In this document: positions 15,346-18,632 of the stretch, piece after piece | Numbering within the stretch: position 1 is the first letter of the stretch | How the letters are laid out: the number at the start of each line of letters is the position of its first letter | Assembly: GCA_002483445.1 (NCBI GenBank) | Contig: DLHY01000030.1 | Span: forward strand, 224,314 to 242,945 | DNA: 18,632 nucleotides | Origin: Blastocatellia bacterium UBA7656 | Lineage (GTDB): Bacteria > Acidobacteriota > Blastocatellia > UBA7656 | Direction of reading: 5' to 3' | Notes under the pieces: model-generated | What the model was told of the DNA's origin: nothing | Databases searched by the model: none | Seen by the model: only the letters and a program-made list of their open reading frames with translations | Made by a program: the position numbers and the translations under genes

Positions 15346-16202
15346 TTATCGAAGGCCATCAGAGTTCGGACATGGATGAGGCTCAAAAACGACTTATCAT
15401 ATTCACAGACCTCGACGGAACGCTGCTCGACCTGAAGACTTATTCATACCTTCCGGCTCTCGAAGTTCTGAGGCGAATAATCGAAGCAAAAATCCCGCTC
15501 GTGTTCTGTTCGTCGAAGACCCGCGCAGAACAGCAGCGATATCAGGCAGACATAGGGATTCGGGAACCGATGATAGTCGAAAACGGAAGCGCGATCCTTA
15601 TCCCACAAAATTATTTTGCGAAGCCGCTTCAATCACGGCCCGCCGGAGACGGCTATGAAGTGATCGAAGCGGGCGATTCGGCAGAAAAGATAAAAAAACT
15701 GATCGACGACGCGCGCAGACAGACCGGCGCGCGGATGAAAACTTTCAGCGAAATGTCACTCGCGGAACTCTGTCAGGTGACAGACCTGAGCAGTGAAGCG
15801 GCTCTGCGCGCGCAGGAGCGCGATTACAGCGAAACGATCCTCAGCGAGATGTCCGACGCGGAGATGATCTCTTTTGTCGAGGCTTTGCAATCGAGAGGGC
15901 TGTCCTCGATTCGAGGCAGCCGGTTTCACACCATCGTGTCGGCGGGAGTCGATAAGGGCAAAGCCGTCGTTTTGCTGGCTGCTATGTTTCGAGAAGAGAT
16001 GGGTGACGTGCGAACGGTCGGCATAGGCGACAGCCCAAACGATGAGGCGATGCTGGCGGCAGTAGATTTGCCTTTCCTGCTTCAACGATTTGATGGAAGC
16101 CGCGAGCATATCGACATCGCCCGGTTGAAAACAATTGACGGGGCAGGCCCGGTTGCCTGGAATCGATTAGTGTGCCAGTTGCTTGATAAATACGGGGTGT
16201 GA
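15342..16202 (+). CDS. mpgP: Mannosyl-3-phosphoglycerate phosphatase (HAD-IIB)
   Basis: 286 residues from a GTG that overlaps the mpgS stop (GTGA). An ATG at 15372 is an alternative that would remove ten residues in front of the fold. HAD motif I is FTDLDGTLLD with nucleophile D23 and acid/base D25, motif II is CSSKT (56-60), motif III is K205 in DKGKA, and motif IV is GIGDSPNDEAML with D230 and D234. The type-IIB cap and the SSKTRAEQ signature fit the MPGP/YedP subfamily. It dephosphorylates mannosyl-3-phosphoglycerate to mannosylglycerate and completes the pathway begun by MpgS. Position and overlap make this assignment much stronger than the fold alone. It ends 17 bases from the convergent DUF3052 gene, with no evident terminator between them. 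Confidence 0.92.
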   Translation: MIIEGHQSSDMDEAQKRLIIFTDLDGTLLDLKTYSYLPALEVLRRIIEAKIPLVFCSSKTRAEQQRYQADIGIREPMIVENGSAILIPQNYFAKPLQSRPAGDGYEVIEAGDSAEKIKKLIDDARRQTGARMKTFSEMSLAELCQVTDLSSEAALRAQERDYSETILSEMSDAEMISFVEALQSRGLSSIRGSRFHTIVSAGVDKGKAVVLLAAMFREEMGDVRTVGIGDSPNDEAMLAAVDLPFLLQRFDGSREHIDIARLKTIDGAGPVAWNRLVCQLLDKYGV

Positions 16203-16219
16203 GGGGAGCGATTCGGGCT

Positions 16220-16624
16220 TCACCTGTCTTTGAGTCGAATGACGAATTTCAATCCCGACCAGATTTCATTTATCGCGCAGATTTTCGTATCGACCAGTCC
16301 CGCGCTGAGTCCTTCTTTTTGAACAGCATCGAAAGAAAGATCGGTTGCAACTCCTGAAGCCTTCTTAGGCCACGCGACCCAAAGCATTCCGGCGGGCGCA
16401 AGATTGCCAGCCAGTTTTGAAAAACTCTTCGCCAGTTGCGATCTCGTCTTCACGAAGAGAAGAATCACATCCATCGATTTCATCGGTCGCCTGTTTATAG
16501 AAATACCCAGCGGGAGCGGGCCGAGTTCTTCGAGAAATCCCGCAGGCGCGTCGACGAGCAGAATGCGCGCGTTCGCTTTTATGCCGAGTTTTTTAACGAG
16601 CGGAGTTGATGAATAACCTGCCAT
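16220..16624 (-). CDS. DUF3052 family protein
   Basis: 134 residues, leftward. It matches the DUF3052 pattern: MAGYSSTPLVKKLGIK at the start, a small Rossmann-like core with VILLFVKTRSQL, the family hallmark LWVAWPKKASGVATDLSFDAV (about 80-100), then LVDTKICAINEIWSGLKFVIR. The function is unknown; the fold suggests a methyltransferase-like relic. No Shine-Dalgarno is visible because the 30 bases before the ATG are a heptamer array. The gene is downstream of the stress-protein gene in the same direction, 72 bases apart, so expression may depend on read-through from it. Confidence 0.85.
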   Translation of the reverse strand: MAGYSSTPLVKKLGIKANARILLVDAPAGFLEELGPLPLGISINRRPMKSMDVILLFVKTRSQLAKSFSKLAGNLAPAGMLWVAWPKKASGVATDLSFDAVQKEGLSAGLVDTKICAINEIWSGLKFVIRLKDR

Positions 16625-16628
16625 AGAA

Positions 16629-16693
16629 GTCTGGAGTCTGGAGTCGAGAGTCTGGAGTCAAAACATTGGAACTCCAGGCTCTCGGCTTCAGAC
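16629..16693. repeat. Heptamer array with inverted copy forming a 23-bp hairpin
   Basis: Left array: GTCTGGA, GTCTGGA, GTCGAGA, GTCTGGA, GTCAAAA (16629-16663). A degenerate copy follows in the opposite orientation; read on the minus strand from 16693 it is GTCTGAA, GCCGAGA, GCCTGGA, GTTCCAA. Arms 16636-16658 and 16671-16693 pair at all 23 positions on the plus strand, three of them as G-T, around a 12-base loop. It fills the gap between the stress-protein and DUF3052 genes. Confidence 0.9.
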
Positions 16694-16696
16694 CTG

Positions 16697-17584
16697 TCAT
16701 TCGCTCTTGCTGAAGACCTGAGAGAAAAAACCTTTCAGACTCTGGCCGATGCTGGCGGGGCTTTCCTCGCTGCGCACGACCAGCACGGGGCATTCGGCGC
16801 GATTGACTATCTCGCGCGTTATGTTGCCGAGTATGTAAGCGCGCAGGTTGCCGCGATCAGGGCTTGAGCCTGTGACGACGAGATCATAATCGCCCTGCCG
16901 AATCTCCTTGAACACCTCGCTCAAAACAAGCCCGTGACGGAGTTTGACCTGACTCTCGACGCCCATCTCGTCAAGTTCTTCTTTTTCGCGTCGAAGGTTC
17001 TGACCCAGATCAAGCCCGGAATGAAGCAGGAGGTTTACGTCCTCTTCCATCTTGAGCAGGTCGGAAAAGACCTGGGGCGGATCGACCATCACATGCAGCA
17101 GGGTGATGGTCGCCTCTGCTTCTGCGGCAAGGCGTCCGGCGAAAGAGACCGCCGAATCGATATACTTTTCGCCGCCGCTGCAAATCAGTATGCGCTTGAG
17201 CGACAAGCGACTGCCTATTACGACAAGCACAGGCGGCGAGACGGCCTTGATGATCTTGTAAGCTTTGGCTGACATCAGAAATGATCCGCGAGTCCCCTTG
17301 CGAACCGCGCCTATCACTACGAGATCGTAGGAGGTCTCTTCCGCGCGCCTGACTATTTCTTCGATGGGATTTCCCGATTTGGTTATAAGCTCGGCAGCAA
17401 CTCCTCGCTCTCTGAGCAGATCGCGTCCTCGCTTGAGCGCGTCGAAGACCGAGTCTTCTTCTTCCGGTTTTTCCGCTATGCCGAGTATGGTCGTTTCCGC
17501 GTGGCACGCTTTGGCTATCAATCCGCCGAAACTGATAGCCGCGTCAGCCTGCTCCGAACCATCGCTGCATATAAGTATCTTCAT
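16697..17584 (-). CDS. Tandem universal stress protein (two UspA domains)
   Basis: 295 residues. The start at 17584 gives MKILICSDGSEQADAA, the normal beginning of a Usp fold. A longer reading to 17641 is disfavoured, although the ribosome site is weak (GAGAGA). Domain 1 (about 1-145) ends in PPVLVV and domain 2 (about 146-280) ends in CPVLVV. In domain 2 the nucleotide loop is TGSSPDRGN followed by LGNITREI, close to the canonical TGSxGRGG and GSVT. In domain 1 it reads IGAVRKGTRGS with MSAKAYKI, so the second glycine motif is lost. Usp proteins bind ATP or AMP and are induced by starvation and other stresses. It is divergent from the exported protein at 17714 and convergent with the mannosylglycerate genes, a setting that fits a stress theme. 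Confidence 0.9.
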   Translation of the reverse strand: MKILICSDGSEQADAAISFGGLIAKACHAETTILGIAEKPEEEDSVFDALKRGRDLLRERGVAAELITKSGNPIEEIVRRAEETSYDLVVIGAVRKGTRGSFLMSAKAYKIIKAVSPPVLVVIGSRLSLKRILICSGGEKYIDSAVSFAGRLAAEAEATITLLHVMVDPPQVFSDLLKMEEDVNLLLHSGLDLGQNLRREKEELDEMGVESQVKLRHGLVLSEVFKEIRQGDYDLVVTGSSPDRGNLRAYILGNITREIVNRAECPVLVVRSEESPASIGQSLKGFFSQVFSKSE

Positions 17585-17666
17585 ATCGTTCTCTCTGAGG
17601 CGAGGCATCAATGATAAGGCAGGCAAACATGATTCGTCCACGCTTCATCACACACTTGAGAATGGC

Positions 17667-17695
17667 TTGTGAGCCGCAGAGCAGAAAAGTAGAAT
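17667..17695 (+). promoter_or_regulatory. Sigma-70-like promoter for the gene at 17714
   Basis: TTGTGA (17667-17672, 4/6) and TAGAAT (17690-17695, 5/6) are separated by exactly 17 bases. The expected transcript start near 17702 leaves a very short leader that carries little more than the AGGAG ribosome site. Confidence 0.6.
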
Positions 17696-17713
17696 CAAAG
17701 ACAGGAGATTAAA

Positions 17714-18586
17714 ATGCAGTTGAAAAGAACACTCATCGTTTTGACCTTGAGCCTCGCGGCTTTCGGTTTCCATTCATCGGCTCAGACGAAAGAGCAGCCT
17801 CAGATTGATGAAATCATCCGCCGATTCGCCGCAGCCGAGAGCGAGAACAAGCTGGCCAGAAGCAATTACCTCTTCACTCAGGATGTCGACGTGATGACCA
17901 TCGGCGAAGCAGGCTCGATCACGGGCCGATTCAAGCGCGTTTCGGAAATCACATTCGACAATCAGGGCAACCGATTTGAAAAGATCAACTATTTCCCCCC
18001 ATCTTCTCTCGTCGGCGCAATATTCAGTCAGGAAGACATAAACGATCTGGGCGGCGTTCAGCCTTTCGCTTTGGCGACCGAAGACCTGCCGAAATACATC
18101 GTCGAATATCACGGCAAGGAGAAGATAGACGAGATCAACGCTTATGTCTTCGATGTGCGCCCCAAACAAATAAAGAAAGGCGAGCGATATCTCGAAGGGC
18201 GGATATGGGTCGATGACGAGGATTTTCAGATAGTGAAAGTCGCCGGGAAAGCCGTTCCTGAAACCAGCGATAACAAGTACCCCCGCTTTGAAAGCTTCCG
18301 CGAAAACATCGATGGTCGCTACTGGTTTCCGACCTATGTTTATGCTGACGACACTCTCGAATTCAAGAGCCATTCGGTTCGCCTCAAAATGATCGTCCGC
18401 TACATCAACTATAAGAAATTTTCGACCAACATCCGCGTGCTTGACGAAGGCGACATAGCGACAGAAGATGATGTGAAAAACGCCGATAAAGACAAAACGG
18501 ATAAAAGCAAAGTTGATAAAGACAAACCTGCTGAATCGAAGAAGAACGAAGCGAAACCAAAAGAGAAAAAGCCGCCTGAGCATTGA
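17714..18586 (+). CDS. Exported LolA/LppX-fold-like outer-membrane lipoprotein-sorting type protein
   Basis: 290 residues, ATG with AGGAG 6 bases upstream. Residues 1-24 form a Sec signal ending SSAQ, with no lipobox Cys. The body (about 28-240) is beta-rich, with patterns of outer-membrane lipoprotein-sorting-like proteins: YLFTQDVDVMTI, GRFKRVSEITFD, YVFDVRPKQ, GRIWVDDEDFQIVKVAGKA and YWFPTYVYADD. The tail from about 245 is Lys/Asp/Glu/Pro low-complexity and probably disordered. Similar exported proteins are common in Acidobacteriota. A role in carrying or inserting lipids or lipoproteins is possible but unproven. The gene has its own promoter and its downstream border runs to the window edge, where no terminator is visible. 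Confidence 0.8.
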   Translation: MQLKRTLIVLTLSLAAFGFHSSAQTKEQPQIDEIIRRFAAAESENKLARSNYLFTQDVDVMTIGEAGSITGRFKRVSEITFDNQGNRFEKINYFPPSSLVGAIFSQEDINDLGGVQPFALATEDLPKYIVEYHGKEKIDEINAYVFDVRPKQIKKGERYLEGRIWVDDEDFQIVKVAGKAVPETSDNKYPRFESFRENIDGRYWFPTYVYADDTLEFKSHSVRLKMIVRYINYKKFSTNIRVLDEGDIATEDDVKNADKDKTDKSKVDKDKPAESKKNEAKPKEKKPPEH

Positions 18587-18632
18587 GGGCTTGAACAGAA
18601 AAAAGAACCGGACTCTGTACAGGACAAAAAAT

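Noticed and set aside
16636..16693. The 23-bp hairpin as an intrinsic terminator of the stress-protein gene
   Set aside because: On the minus-strand transcript the stem has three A-C mismatches and no T run follows it. The heptamer register explains the symmetry better.
18587..18632. Terminator or RNA at the right edge
   Set aside because: Only a short CTGTACAG palindrome near an A run is visible before the window ends, which is too little to call.

Overview
The window looks like a chromosomal stretch from a free-living, respiring Gram-negative heterotroph, most likely an Acidobacteriota of the Blastocatellia kind. This is an inference from the gene mix: large exported M14 peptidases, BNR-propeller proteins and N-terminal-cytochrome PQQ proteins are typical of that group. 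Codon use also favours G/C at third positions, and short heptamer repeats lie between genes. No phage, transposase, CRISPR, tRNA or rRNA gene was seen.

Left part (1-10429): exported catabolic proteins. A large M14-type zinc carboxypeptidase with a glutamine-amidotransferase-like tail runs leftward (114-3137) into a near-perfect intrinsic terminator (51-100). Across a 310-base divergent intergenic region, a rightward series begins. It holds a cytochrome c/PQQ-type beta-propeller dehydrogenase (3448-5550), an exported AbgB-like M20 amidohydrolase (5669-7246) and a giant BNR/Asp-box propeller protein (7295-10429). All four carry Sec-type signal sequences.

Middle (10430-16202): 418 bases without an intact gene hold the remains of a small exported protein gene, readable only if two homopolymer indels are corrected (10444-10737). 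Next come three cytoplasmic genes that read as a mannosylglycerate module. These are a GH38 alpha-mannosidase with a coiled-coil tail, mannosyl-3-phosphoglycerate synthase (mpgS, GT55) and mannosyl-3-phosphoglycerate phosphatase (mpgP, HAD). mpgS and mpgP overlap by four bases. MpgS joins GDP-mannose to 3-phosphoglycerate and MpgP removes the phosphate to give the compatible solute mannosylglycerate. The GH38 enzyme is placed to hydrolyse or recycle it.

Right part (16220-18586): a DUF3052 gene and a tandem universal stress protein gene run leftward, convergent with mpgP. They are separated by a heptamer array folded into a 23-bp inverted repeat. Divergent from the stress gene, behind a good sigma-70 promoter, is an exported outer-membrane-lipoprotein-sorting-like protein with a lysine-rich tail.

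The two most unusual signals are the GH38-mpgS-mpgP cluster and the family of GTC-type heptamer arrays. One array has become the last 14 codons of the PQQ gene, and another forms the large hairpin beside the stress gene.
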